A stretch of DNA of 64,000 nt, from the NCBI GenBank assembly GCA_022826515.1, contig JAJDUT010000021.1:1-64000 (forward strand), given 5' to 3'. This document shows positions 16,106 through 24,788 of this stretch, in pieces. The translations under genes were made by a program, and so were the position numbers. The first letter of the stretch is position 1; the number at the start of each line of letters is the position of its first letter. This DNA comes from Candidatus Latescibacterota bacterium. GTDB taxonomy: Bacteria > Latescibacterota > UBA2968 > UBA8231. Under the pieces are notes generated by a model. The model made no database searches, was not told the DNA's origin, and saw only the letters and a list, made by a program, of their open reading frames with translations.

Positions 16106-17716
16106 CTACACTCCATCGTCCAACCCAGCGGCGTGGCGGCCCGCAGCCGGATCGCCGGCCGCGTAGTACGTGCCCGCGTCGGCCCACAACATGACCGGAG
16201 TGGCGATGGGACCGTTGCGGGCCTCGACTTGGTGGCCGCGTCGCGCCAGTTCGTCCCGGACCTCTGCATCGACGGCCGAGTTGATAGCTAGCGAACCAGC
16301 CTGGATGAACGTCTGCTCGCGCACCGGGTTGGGATCAAACGAGTCCTCGTGGTGATCCGTGGCAAAGCGCGGCGCAACGACCGCTTCGGCCGGCTGCATC
16401 CCAAACTCCACAAAGTCGAGCAACAGGTTCAAAGCCGCTTGGTCTTGCAAGTCACCGCCAGCCACGCTGATGGCCAACACGGGCGCGCCGTCTTTGAGCA
16501 CCATCGTAGGCGTCAGGGTGATGCGGGGCCGCTTGCCCGGCGCGATACAGTTGGGGTGTCCGGGCGTTGTGTTGAGGCTGCGCAGACGATTGCCATACGA
16601 GACGCCCGTGCTGCCGGTGCCGCCAGCGTGATAGACGTTCGCGCTCGGCGTAGCTGATACGACCATGCCCCAGCGGTCGGCCACTACGCACGTGGTGGTG
16701 CCGCCGACTCCGGGCCGAAACGCGCCGCCCTCCTGCACCGCCTTCATGCCGAGCGGGTCGCCAGGGCGGGCGTCCAGCGCGGCTTGCCCCATGTCGATCA
16801 GGGGCTGCCGGAGTTGGGTATATTCGTCGGACAGCAAGGCGTTCATGGGCACATCCACGAACAGGGGATCTCCATAGTGCGCGTCGCGGTCGGCCATGGC
16901 CAGCTTCATCGCTTCAGTGACCGCGTGGACGTAGTCGGCCGAGCAATGCCCCATGCTTTTGAGATCAAACCCTTCGAGCAGACGCAGGGCTTGGCACAGA
17001 TAGGGGCCTTGGGTCCACGGGCCGCACTTGTACACTTGGTAACCCCGGTAATCGACTACCACCGGCTCTTCGATCAAAGTCCTATGAGCGGCCAAGTCCG
17101 CGCGGCGCAAGAACCCGCCCTGCTCCACGTAGAACGCCTCTAGGTCTGCGGCTATATCGCCGTGCTCGGCGCGGCGGCCATAGAAGTGATCGCAGGCCGC
17201 TTGCAGCTTCTCTTGGCGATTGCCAGTGGCGCGGTGTTCCTCCTCCACCATCCGCCGCAGCGTCCGCGCCAAGTCGGGGTGCCACGCCTCCTCGCCTTCG
17301 TCGAGCAGGGCCAAGGTCGGCGCGACAATCGCGGCAAAGCTCTGCGTGCCGTAGTGCTGCAAAAGGGTAATGCACAAATCCACGACCGAGGGCACCGGAG
17401 CCATCTTGATGTCGTGGTCTGGGATGCAGTGCTCCATGTACCAAGCAATGGCTTCCGGCGACAGCGGCGCGCGCCCCTGGCCAGACAGCGACTTGACCGC
17501 TTTCCCGTCCCAGACGAGCACCGGCACTTCCCCGCCGATGGAACAGGCCCCGTGATCAGTGACGTTGAGCGCTATAATCGCACCGGCTGCGGCATCGGCC
17601 GCATTGCCACCCGCGCCGAGAATTTCAATACCAGCGGCTACAGCGCCAGCGCCGCCGGCCGCAATGACACCGGTTTTGCTCTCGGCCTGCCAGCCGATCT
17701 GATCTACCCTACTCAT
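16106..17716 (-). CDS. Gamma-glutamyltransferase family protein
   Basis: The 536-residue Ntn-hydrolase precursor has the family N-terminal signature (VAAGIEILGAGGNAADAAAG) and the processing site. In GGTTTCVVADRWG the nucleophile should be Thr340, placed seven residues before the conserved Asp347. The oxyanion/substrate GG motif appears as ISVAGGDLQDQAA. No signal peptide is evident, unlike periplasmic GGTs, so it may act in the cytoplasm on gamma-glutamyl compounds or as an acylase. The ATG at 17716 has AAGGAG 7 nt upstream, and the longer frame to 17833 is not supported. It shares only family-level similarity with the GGT at 46301. Confidence 0.85.
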   Translation of the reverse strand: MSRVDQIGWQAESKTGVIAAGGAGAVAAGIEILGAGGNAADAAAGAIIALNVTDHGACSIGGEVPVLVWDGKAVKSLSGQGRAPLSPEAIAWYMEHCIPDHDIKMAPVPSVVDLCITLLQHYGTQSFAAIVAPTLALLDEGEEAWHPDLARTLRRMVEEEHRATGNRQEKLQAACDHFYGRRAEHGDIAADLEAFYVEQGGFLRRADLAAHRTLIEEPVVVDYRGYQVYKCGPWTQGPYLCQALRLLEGFDLKSMGHCSADYVHAVTEAMKLAMADRDAHYGDPLFVDVPMNALLSDEYTQLRQPLIDMGQAALDARPGDPLGMKAVQEGGAFRPGVGGTTTCVVADRWGMVVSATPSANVYHAGGTGSTGVSYGNRLRSLNTTPGHPNCIAPGKRPRITLTPTMVLKDGAPVLAISVAGGDLQDQAALNLLLDFVEFGMQPAEAVVAPRFATDHHEDSFDPNPVREQTFIQAGSLAINSAVDAEVRDELARRGHQVEARNGPIATPVMLWADAGTYYAAGDPAAGRHAAGLDDGV

Positions 17717-17933
17717 GTGTTGCTCCTTGTCGAAAAGAAGATTTGCCGCGCTCAATATCGCCTTGCGAGGGCGGTCTGTCGAGTCTGCGACGGAGGGACG
17801 CGCCCCTTCCGCGCGAAGCAGGCCAATATCCATGCTCCAAATAAGAGAAAATTCGATTATGTCTCAATATCCCGTTATATTTACAGGCCCACTACGATGC
17901 CGACAGAAACCGGCAAAATTAAGGAGAACTGTC

Positions 17934-18191
17934 ATGCTAGGATTTGAACGCATTACCTTTGACCCGGGTGTAATGGGCGGTCGGGCTTGTATCCGCGGTA
18001 TGCGCGTAACGGTCTCCCTCGTGGTCAATTTGGTTGCCAGCGGGATGTCAACCAAGGAAATCTTGGAAGCTTATCCATACCTCGAAGCCGAGGATGTCAG
18101 CGAGTGTCTTCGTTATCACAAACAACTTGAAGATGGCTGCGTCATAAGCGTCACAGAGGGCCAAATTCGCGCTCGCCAGCTTCCGATATAG
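17934..18191 (+). CDS. DUF433 antitoxin-like protein
   Basis: The 85-residue protein has the DUF433 signature ITFDPGVMGGRACIRGMRV followed by a helix-turn-helix-like STKEILEAYPYLEAEDVSECL. Members are usually antitoxins paired with DUF5615 PIN-like toxins. AAGGAG lies 8 nt before the ATG at 17934. No toxin gene follows: hsdM begins 19 nt after the stop. Its position at the head of the restriction operon suggests an orphan antitoxin, or a regulator of the operon, which is inference. Compare the decayed DUF433/DUF5615 pair at 54667-55003. Confidence 0.8.
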   Translation: MLGFERITFDPGVMGGRACIRGMRVTVSLVVNLVASGMSTKEILEAYPYLEAEDVSECLRYHKQLEDGCVISVTEGQIRARQLPI

Positions 18192-18210
18192 AAATGTTCT
18201 GTTGGATACA

Positions 18211-20334
18211 ATGAGTCCCGAAACCCATTCCCAGCTCGCCAACTTCATCTGGAGCATCTGCAACCTGCTGCGAGGGCCGTACAAGCGCAATGAGTACCGC
18301 AAGGTTATTCTGCCGCTGACCGTGCTGCGCCGCTTCGATTGTTTGCTCGCTCCCACCAAGGTGCAGGTGCTCGAAGAATACGAGAAAATTAGGACTAGGC
18401 CGGAGGCTGCCGTCCGCCGTATGCTGAGCGGAATTACCGAGCGCCCGTTTTACAACTTGTCCAAGCTCGACTGGCCGACGCTGTTAAACGACCCCAATCA
18501 ACTCGCCCCCAATCTGAACGCTTACATCAATGGCTTTTCGGACAACGTGCGCGAGATCATGGAGCGGTTCGCCTTTGGGCAGCAGATTGCGCGCATGGAT
18601 GAGAAGAATCTGCTCTACGAGGTGATAAAGCAGTTCAACGGGGTTGATTTGTCGCCGAAGCGCGTGGATAACGTGCAGATGGGCTATGTCTTTGAGGAAC
18701 TCATCCGCATCGGGGCTGAGCAGTCTAACGAGGAGGCCGGCGAACATTTTACCCCGCGCGAGGTCATCAAGCTGATGGTCAATTTGCTGCTCGCGCCCGA
18801 ACAAGACCTGCGCAAGAGCCATATCGTCAAGACCCTGTACGACCCAGCCTGCGGCACCGGCGGCATGTTATCAGTAGCCGAGCAGTACATCCGCGACCTC
18901 AACGACGAGGCCAAGCCCTTCCTGTTCGGCCAAGACTATAACGACGAAGCATGGGCGGTTTGCAAGTCCGACATGCTCGTCAAGGGCGAAGACGCCGACA
19001 ACATACGCCTCGGCGACACATTCACAGAGGATGCCTTTGAGTACGACGATCAAGACCGGAAGCACACCTTTGACTACATGCTGGCAAATCCGCCTTTTGG
19101 CGTGGAGTGGAAGCAGCAGCAGCAATACATCAAGCGCGAGGCGGCGACGTTGGGCGATAAGGGCCGCTTTGGCGCTGGCCTGCCGCGCATCAACGACGGC
19201 TCCCTGCTCTTCCTCCAGCACATGCTCTCGAAAAGACGCCCCCCGCAAGAAGGAGGCAGCCGCATCGCCATCGTCTTCAACGGCTCTCCCCTGTTCACTG
19301 GCGACGCTGGGAGTGGCGAGAGCAATATCCGCCAATGGATCATTGAAAACGACTGGTTAGAGGCCATCGTCGCGCTGCCCGATCAGCTTTTCTACAATAC
19401 CGGCATCTCGACTTACATCTGGGTGCTCAGTAACCGCAAAACGCTCCAGCGCAAGGGCAAGGTTCAGCTCATCGACGCCCGCCGATTCTTCGTAAAAATG
19501 CCCAAGAGTCTCGGCAACAAGCGCAACAAGTTAGGCGACCCCAGCGACCGGCCCGGCGAGCCGGATCAGATCGGCGACATTACCCGCATCTTCGGCAACT
19601 TTCAAGACGACGAGACCTACACCTTCCCCGAAGAAGATCCGATCACGAAAGAGCCGGTTGAGCGGGAGCGGATCGTCAGCAAGGTGTTCGACAACGAAGA
19701 CTTCGGCTTTCACAAAATCACCGTCGAGCGTCCATTGCGGCTGAACTTCCAAGCAAGCTTGGAGCGGATCGCCCGTTTGGAAAGCCAGCCTGCGTTTGTG
19801 AAGCTGGCCATCAGCAGCAAGAAAGACGAAGCGGTGCGACGCCGGGAGATTGAAGCGGGTAAACAGCGGCAGAAGGAAATCAGGCAACTGCTCGCCGAGT
19901 TTGCGGCGGCGCATGGAGAGACGCTTTACAAACAGCGGGAGGCGTTTGTGGACGATCTGCGTTGGCGAGAACGCGTTGCTGGCATCATTCTGAGCACAAG
20001 CGAGCGCAAGGCCGTTTTAGCTGCTCTCAGCGAGCGCGACGAAACCGCTGAAATCTGCCGCGACCGAAACGGCAACCCGGAACCCGACCCAGAATTGCGC
20101 GATACCGAGAGCGTCCCGCTCAAGGAAGACATCGCCGAATACTTCCAGCGCGAAGTGCTGCCGCACGTCCCGGGCGCATGGATCGACGAGAGCAAAACCA
20201 AGGTCGGCTACGAGATTCCACTCAACCGGCATTTTTACTGCTATGAGCCGCCGCGGCCGTTGGATGTGATTGAGAAGGACATCAAGCAGCTTGAAAAGGA
20301 GATCACCGAATTACTAACCGAGGTCACGCAATGA
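18211..20334 (+). CDS. hsdM: Type I restriction-modification DNA methyltransferase subunit
   Basis: The 707-residue N6-adenine methyltransferase has an N-terminal HsdM helical domain, the SAM-binding motif PACGTGGM at about 212 and the catalytic NPPFG motif at about 293. A C-terminal coiled-coil-rich segment would contact HsdS. The ATG at 18211 is chosen over an upstream in-frame TTG. Its stop overlaps the next start (ATGA). It methylates the sequence recognised by the HsdS subunit at 20699. The cognate restriction subunit lies 7 kb downstream at 27521, separated by inserted defense genes. Confidence 0.92.
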   Translation: MSPETHSQLANFIWSICNLLRGPYKRNEYRKVILPLTVLRRFDCLLAPTKVQVLEEYEKIRTRPEAAVRRMLSGITERPFYNLSKLDWPTLLNDPNQLAPNLNAYINGFSDNVREIMERFAFGQQIARMDEKNLLYEVIKQFNGVDLSPKRVDNVQMGYVFEELIRIGAEQSNEEAGEHFTPREVIKLMVNLLLAPEQDLRKSHIVKTLYDPACGTGGMLSVAEQYIRDLNDEAKPFLFGQDYNDEAWAVCKSDMLVKGEDADNIRLGDTFTEDAFEYDDQDRKHTFDYMLANPPFGVEWKQQQQYIKREAATLGDKGRFGAGLPRINDGSLLFLQHMLSKRRPPQEGGSRIAIVFNGSPLFTGDAGSGESNIRQWIIENDWLEAIVALPDQLFYNTGISTYIWVLSNRKTLQRKGKVQLIDARRFFVKMPKSLGNKRNKLGDPSDRPGEPDQIGDITRIFGNFQDDETYTFPEEDPITKEPVERERIVSKVFDNEDFGFHKITVERPLRLNFQASLERIARLESQPAFVKLAISSKKDEAVRRREIEAGKQRQKEIRQLLAEFAAAHGETLYKQREAFVDDLRWRERVAGIILSTSERKAVLAALSERDETAEICRDRNGNPEPDPELRDTESVPLKEDIAEYFQREVLPHVPGAWIDESKTKVGYEIPLNRHFYCYEPPRPLDVIEKDIKQLEKEITELLTEVTQ

Positions 20335-20702
20335 GTGAAACGACATTAGACATCGCGGCGCAGATATACGATCTGCGGCAACTGAAAGATGGCTGGTTGG
20401 AAGGTCAAGGGAAGGCTCCTTCCAAGGAGGGGCTCGATTGGCTTTCGCAGGCGTTCGACAACTATTACCCAAGTGATCTACCGCTGCCTTATCTCTATCC
20501 AACGGAACCGGGTGGTGTTCAAGCGGAATGGTCGCTAGGTCGGAACGAGATTACGCTGGAAATCGACCTCGCGGAACATTCTGGATATTTCCATGCCCTC
20601 CACATGGAGGACAATACTGCAGAAACGCTGTGTCTCGATCTTGGTAGCGAGATATGTTGGATAGCTCTGAAAAACTTGATTACGAGCAAGAGTGAGCAAT
20701 GA
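20331..20702 (+). CDS. Small conserved-type protein between hsdM and hsdS
   Basis: This 123-residue acidic soluble protein overlaps hsdM by 4 nt at its start and hsdS by 4 nt at its end, so all three are translationally coupled. It contains the distinctive PSDLPLPYLYPTEPGGVQAEW and an IDLAEHSGYFHAL segment, with no signal peptide or membrane segment. I do not recognise a named domain. The tight coupling argues for a role tied to the restriction system, such as an assembly factor, regulator or anti-restriction safety protein. That is inference from position only. Confidence 0.75.
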   Translation: MSETTLDIAAQIYDLRQLKDGWLEGQGKAPSKEGLDWLSQAFDNYYPSDLPLPYLYPTEPGGVQAEWSLGRNEITLEIDLAEHSGYFHALHMEDNTAETLCLDLGSEICWIALKNLITSKSEQ

Positions 20703-21424
20703 TGCTTGAAGTAACTGCACGAACTAGCAAGCGGGCTTCCTATCCAGCGTACAAAGACTCTGGCGTCGAAGGACTTGGGAATGTACCGGCTCATTGGGAA
20801 GTTACGCGGCTGAAGCATGTTGCGAGCTATTGGGTCAGCAACGTAGATAAAGTAGCAACCGACGGCGAGTTGCCAGTTCGTCTGTGCAACTATACTGATG
20901 TTTATTACCACGACTACATCAGACCAGACATGGGCTTGATGGAAACCACCGCCACAGCCCAAGAGATCAACCGCTTTGGACTTCAGGTTGATGACGTCGT
21001 GATTACCAAAGATTCCGAGGATTGGTCCGATATTGGAGTTCCCGCCTTGGTTGTCGAGTCCGCATCCGACCTTGTTTGTGGCTATCACTTGGCGATTATT
21101 CGTCCACAAGAATCGGCACTTCTCGGCACTTTCTTATTGCGTACCCTTCAGAGTTGCGTCGTAAATCAGCAGTTTCAAATTGCTGCAACGGGGGTAACGC
21201 GCTACGGACTGCCAAAATCGGCAATCGGAGAGGCATGGCTTCCTATTCCGCCTCTACAGGAACAATCAACTATCGCCGACTTCCTCGACCATAAAACCGC
21301 CAAAATCGACGAACTGACCACCAAAATCGGAGCCGCTATCGAACGCTTGCAGGAGTACCGTTCTGCCCTCATTACCGCCGCCGTGACCGGCAAAATTGAC
21401 GTGCGAGAGGAAGCCGCTTTATGA
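20699..21424 (+). CDS. hsdS: Type I restriction specificity subunit, half-length
   Basis: The 241-residue protein contains one target-recognition domain, beginning GLGNVPAHWEVTRLKHVA. One conserved helical spacer follows, recognisable from IPPLQEQSTIADFLDHKTAKIDELTTKI. Typical HsdS proteins are about 400-450 residues with two TRDs and two spacers. Half-size HsdS proteins are known that work as homodimers recognising palindromic split sites, which is the likely explanation because the protein ends with the normal AVTGKIDVRE tail. It overlaps the preceding gene by 4 nt and the following OLD-like gene by 4 nt. Confidence 0.85.
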   Translation: MMLEVTARTSKRASYPAYKDSGVEGLGNVPAHWEVTRLKHVASYWVSNVDKVATDGELPVRLCNYTDVYYHDYIRPDMGLMETTATAQEINRFGLQVDDVVITKDSEDWSDIGVPALVVESASDLVCGYHLAIIRPQESALLGTFLLRTLQSCVVNQQFQIAATGVTRYGLPKSAIGEAWLPIPPLQEQSTIADFLDHKTAKIDELTTKIGAAIERLQEYRSALITAAVTGKIDVREEAAL

Positions 21425-22683
21425 AAGCCGACTCTATATACTTCAAGGGACATAGTTGTTTCAAAAGTGATTGGGTCGGCTTCGACGAAATCAAGCCGAT
21501 TAACGTCATTATTGGACGCAATAATTCCGGGAAATCCCATCTGTTGGATTTGGTTGAAGCACTATGCGATGGCAAACTGTTCGACCGTGAGTGGAAGTAC
21601 CAGTGCTCTGGTGTATTAGACGAAGAATCGCTGAAGGGAGTTTTCTCGGAAGACACAAGCGAAGGCGGCCTTCGTGGGAACCACTGGTCTGACCACGGAC
21701 AGTATTTCGTCAACGCAGAGGTGACATGGGAAGTTACCGGAAATGAGGTGTCAGATGTAAAATTTTCGGATGACTTCGATTTAATGCGCCTCCATTCAAA
21801 ACAATTGACCGATGCCAGAATCTCAAGAGTTAAGGTGGCTCTAAGAGGCATAACGCATCAGCTTAATGGAACAGCTTTCCGTAGGCTCCTCGCAGACCGG
21901 GACATCAAGACCGGACTACCGGAGACCACACTGGAACTTGGCTCTGATGGAGAAGGAACTACAAATATAATACGTCGATTCATCACGTCAGAGAAACTCC
22001 CACGAGAGGTCATCCAAGACGAACTTCTAGCCGCGCTAAATTCGATATTTGGCAGTGACGGCCAGTTTTCAGAGATCCAAGTACAAGTTCACGACGAAGC
22101 ACAGGAAGATGCGATAAAAGATCATTGGGAAGTCTATCTCGGCGAGGATGCCAAGGGGTTGATTCCCCTCAGCAAATCGGGAAGCGGCCTAAAGACCGTT
22201 TTCCTGGTTCTGCTCAATCTACTGGTCATTCCCAAAATTCCAAATCCTCAAGAACACAAGAATAAATCTCAGTTCACGTTCGCTTTCGAGGAGCTTGAAA
22301 ACAATCTCCATCCGGCCCTCTTACGGCGGTTATTCCAGTATCTTGAGGACTACGCAGTCAACGAAAAAGCGAAGGTCTTCCTGACGACTCATTCGAGCAT
22401 CGCCCTCGACCTTTTCGGCGTATCTGAACATGCCCAGATCATCCACGTATCCCACGACGGCGAATCCGCCCGCACGACAACCGTCCCCACGCATTCTAAC
22501 CTTATCAAGATAGTTTCCGAATTGGGAGCAAGGCCGTCGGATTTACTCCAAGCGAACGGACTCGTTTGGGTAGAAGGCCCTTCAGACCGCATTTATCTCA
22601 ATCGCTGGATTGAGCTTTACACCAAGGACCGTCCTAAGAAGCTGTCTGAAAACCCCATTTTCCTATTTGATCCGTTTGAGTAG
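21421..22683 (+). pseudogene. OLD-family ATPase/TOPRIM nuclease, 5' part, cut by IS5-like element
   Basis: The frame encodes an ABC-type ATPase: Walker A GRNNSGKS at about 31-38, a signature-like LSKSGSGLK, Walker B FAFEELENNLHP at about 288, and the switch TTHSS. The first TOPRIM motif WVEGPSDR follows at about 384. True coding ends at 22637 and the last residues (KLSENPIFLFDPFE) come from the inserted element. Removing 22638-23567 plus one copy of the TAA duplication restores an uninterrupted 593-codon frame into the second part at 23571. OLD-family proteins are ATP-driven nucleases used in phage defense (for example Gabija GajA). This copy is probably inactive now. Its start overlaps hsdS by 4 nt. 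Confidence 0.88.
22635..22637. repeat. Target-site duplication TAA, left
   Basis: TAA at 22635-22637 is repeated at 23568-23570 on the other side of the IS5-like element, the 3-bp duplication expected for this group of IS5-family elements. Confidence 0.8.
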
Positions 22684-23567
22684 TAAGTGAATCATGGCCA
22701 CCTGAATCAAGGCTTCGCTATGGCGGGTCAAGACCTCATAATCTCTGGCATGTCGGCGAAAATTCATCAACCACGCCCAGGTGCGCTCGACGACCCAGCG
22801 GCGGGGTAGCACCGCAAAGCCGTCGCCTTGTTTGGCGACGACTTCCAAGTCGATTTTGTGGGTCTTTTTCCGGTTAGCCACCCACATTCGGATCGCCTCG
22901 CCTTGATAGCCGCCATCCGCCCACAGCTTGCGTAAGCGAGCCACGCCCGTGCGCCCTAAGCGCGTCAAAAGCTGCTTGAGGCCCGCTCGATCGTCGACAT
23001 CGGCGGCGGTGACCACCACCTGGCGCAGCAAGCCCTCGGTATCCACCAACAGATGTCGCTTGCGGCCTTTGATCTTCTTGCCGGCGTCATAACCCGTTGT
23101 TTGGCCTTGGGTTGCCGTCTTGATCGTCTGACTATCGACCCCCCCCGCCGACGGCCTGGCCGCCCGGCCGCTTAGGCGACGCTCCTGCTGGGTCAGGTGT
23201 TCCAACACCGGCGGCCAGACCCCTTGCAGGCTCCAGCGACGAAAGTAATCATACACCGTTTTCCACGGCCCAAAACAACCAGGCAATAACGCCCAAGGAC
23301 ACCCCGTCTTGTTCAAATACAAAAGCCCGTTGACCATCTGGCGGCGATCCCGGGGTGGGCGACCCGGACCGCCTGGCTGCCGACGCGGCGCGGGCAGCAA
23401 CGGTTCGATCTGCTGCCATTGTGCATCGGTCAAATCGGTCGCATATTGCACACGCGGCGTACTCATCATACAAGCCTTTCTATTCGGATTCTTGGTGAAA
23501 CCTGAATATGGCGCGATGAGTACGCCCGTTCAAATACCGACTACTGAAAGGGTTTTCAGACGGCTTC
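22638..23567 (-). mobile_element. Complete 930-bp IS5-family insertion sequence
   Basis: The element is bounded by near-perfect 18-bp terminal inverted repeats. The left end is GAAGCTGTCTGAAAACCC and the right end is its complement with one mismatch (GGGTTTTCAGACGGCTTC). It is flanked by TAA duplications. It carries one transposase gene on the minus strand and lies within the OLD-like gene in opposite orientation to it. Length and target duplication fit the IS1031/IS427-type groups of the IS5 family. The intact ends and the open transposase frame suggest recent insertion. Confidence 0.9.
22663..23469 (-). CDS. IS5-family transposase
   Basis: The 268-residue DDE transposase has an N-terminal DUF4096-like region (YATDLTDAQWQQIEPLLP). 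The catalytic triad is visible as Asp in GGVDSQTIKT, Asp in LWADGGYQG and Glu in RRWVVERTWAW. The Y-(2)-R-(3)-E-like signature is present in that last segment. Two ATG codons stand in tandem at the start, with AAAGG 6 nt upstream. The frame is intact, so it is likely functional. The protein ends 25 bp from the left end of the element. Confidence 0.92.
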   Translation of the reverse strand: MMSTPRVQYATDLTDAQWQQIEPLLPAPRRQPGGPGRPPRDRRQMVNGLLYLNKTGCPWALLPGCFGPWKTVYDYFRRWSLQGVWPPVLEHLTQQERRLSGRAARPSAGGVDSQTIKTATQGQTTGYDAGKKIKGRKRHLLVDTEGLLRQVVVTAADVDDRAGLKQLLTRLGRTGVARLRKLWADGGYQGEAIRMWVANRKKTHKIDLEVVAKQGDGFAVLPRRWVVERTWAWLMNFRRHARDYEVLTRHSEALIQVAMIHLLLKRIK

Positions 23568-23570
23568 TAA
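23568..23570. repeat. Target-site duplication TAA, right
   Basis: Second copy of the 3-bp duplication flanking the IS5-like element. Joining it to the sequence before 22638 regenerates the reading frame CCT AAA GGC ATT. Confidence 0.8.
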
Positions 23571-24135
23571 AGGCATTCTTCGAGAAGCCCGCGATTACCA
23601 GTGCGTATTCTACGGCGGTGCGCTCCTAGCACAAGTCCAATTCGCGTCGCCCGAAGACGAAGCTGCCAAACTCGCCAACCTGTTCCAGATAAATCACAAC
23701 CTCATCGTCGTGTGCGACGGAGATCGAGAAGCCAAGACCGCTGATCTAAAGCCAAGAGTGGAGAGAATCCGCGAGGAAGTCGAAAAGATAGACGACGCGC
23801 ATATTTGGATCACTGACGCCAAGGAAATTGAGAACTATCTTCCCGGCTCTGTCCTTGCAGAAGCAACGGGCTTGTCGCCGCTACCAGACCCCAAAAAATA
23901 TGAAAGTTGGTCGTCATACACCGAAAATAACATGGATGGCAAGCGCATAGACAAAGTAGATTTAGCCATTTCGAGCACTCCGAGTATGACCATAAAGTTG
24001 ATGCAAGGGCGATTCGATTGGAAGGAACAGATGAAACAAATCGTCGAGCGCATTGACTCGTGGAATGGGAATATAGCAGTCCTACATGATTTGCAAGGTG
24101 ATCCGCAGATGGACGCAGATAGACGCAGAAGGTAG
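23571..24135 (+). pseudogene. OLD-family nuclease, 3' part (TOPRIM domain)
   Basis: This is the continuation of the gene begun at 21421. From 23571 the frame reads GILREARDYQCVFYGGALLAQVQF, then LIVVCDGDREAK. The DGD corresponds to the second TOPRIM metal-binding motif (DxD), and IWITDAKEIENYLPGS, the usual late OLD motif, follows. No start codon is expected; a GTG at 23710 is internal. The genuine C-terminus probably lies near VERIDSWNGN. The tail after about 24072 (AVLHDLQGDPQMDADRRRR) is encoded by a MITE-like repeat that has replaced the original end. Confidence 0.85.
24022..24072 (+). repeat. 51-bp direct repeat, copy A (3' end of OLD-like gene)
   Basis: The stretch encoding KEQMKQIVERIDSWNGN is repeated at 25581-25631 with a single mismatch (GGAATGGG against GGAACGGG). 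Copy A is in its native place in the OLD-like gene. The 1.5 kb between the copies holds a MITE-like repeat, a terminator and the HEPN/nucleotidyltransferase pair. Confidence 0.8.
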
Positions 24136-24186
24136 AACAAGACGATCCACATCTCGGATCGTTCAAGTCATTCAGGGTTGCTATAG
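24072..24186. repeat. MITE-like element, copy 1 (about 115 bp)
   Basis: The left end reads TATAGCAGTCCTACATGATT. The right end, reverse-complemented, is CTATAGCAACCCTGAATGA, so the element has imperfect terminal inverted repeats. The left 26 bp recur at 34866-34891 with one mismatch, and the right AGGGTTGCTATAG recurs at 34967-34979. The interiors of the two copies differ. This copy holds a stretch of alternating ATCTGCG-type units (reverse strand, 24106-24131). It supplies the last codons of the OLD-like frame. Confidence 0.6.
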
Positions 24187-24271
24187 CTCTTCGGAAGGGC
24201 CGTAAGCAGATTCCTGCCGGACGAAGGTTTCGCTTGATTGACAAGAGACTCGACTCTTATCATCTTGTCCT

Positions 24272-24295
24272 AGAGCCTTCTTGGCTCTGGGTTTT
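24272..24295 (+). terminator. Rho-independent terminator
   Basis: AGAGCC and GGCTCT pair perfectly around a TTCTT loop, followed by GGGTTTT. It lies after the restriction/OLD transcription unit and before the HEPN gene, separating the two modules. Confidence 0.6.
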
Positions 24296-24362
24296 GCTGC
24301 AAAAAAGGATGCCATGCCTCGATTCACGTCGCACACAGCCCAAATGATCTGATTAGAAAACT

Positions 24363-24788
24363 ATGTCGAACACCGAAGCTGAAAAATCCCTATCACGCGC
24401 AAAACAGCATTTGGAACGCGTCCTTGCAGCATGGGATGACCCTACTGATTGGGCAGACCTTACAATCTATGGGTTTTACTGTCTTGAAGCCTCTGTTGTT
24501 GCAGCAGCAGCACATCTAGGTCTGGAACTCAAAAAGACCCATGCAGATAAAGCTGCAATGGCAAGCGAACTTTCTCGTTCTCACAGCCTACCTGATATTG
24601 CCGATTTTCTTTGGGATCTCAATAGTGCCCGCAAAGCTGTGGCCTATGGAGATGTAGATTCTCCAGTATTGAATGCACAGGATGTGGCCATTGAAATTGA
24701 GGATTACGTGGAAGCAGTTTCTACGTTATTAGGAGATGAACCAAATGAGCAATCCTCTGATGAACAAGATGAACAAGATGAACAATAG
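24363..24788 (+). CDS. HEPN-domain protein (toxin-like) of a HEPN/nucleotidyltransferase pair
   Basis: The 141-residue helical protein resembles HEPN proteins. The segment LNSARKAVAYGD carries the R-x4-Y-G-D variant of the HEPN catalytic motif instead of the canonical R-x4-6-H. The C-terminus is a low-complexity acidic tail (EQSSDEQDEQDEQ) generated by a short tandem repeat of ATGAACAAG-type units. The next gene encodes a nucleotidyltransferase and overlaps it by 44 nt. HEPN/MNT pairs are toxin-antitoxin systems in which the nucleotidyltransferase modifies and silences the HEPN RNase. Function is inferred from the pairing. Confidence 0.7.
   Translation: MSNTEAEKSLSRAKQHLERVLAAWDDPTDWADLTIYGFYCLEASVVAAAAHLGLELKKTHADKAAMASELSRSHSLPDIADFLWDLNSARKAVAYGDVDSPVLNAQDVAIEIEDYVEAVSTLLGDEPNEQSSDEQDEQDEQ

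Noticed and set aside
23710..24135. Independent gene starting at GTG 23710
   Set aside because: The frame continues upstream to the IS junction with good OLD/TOPRIM similarity, so it is the 3' part of a split gene.
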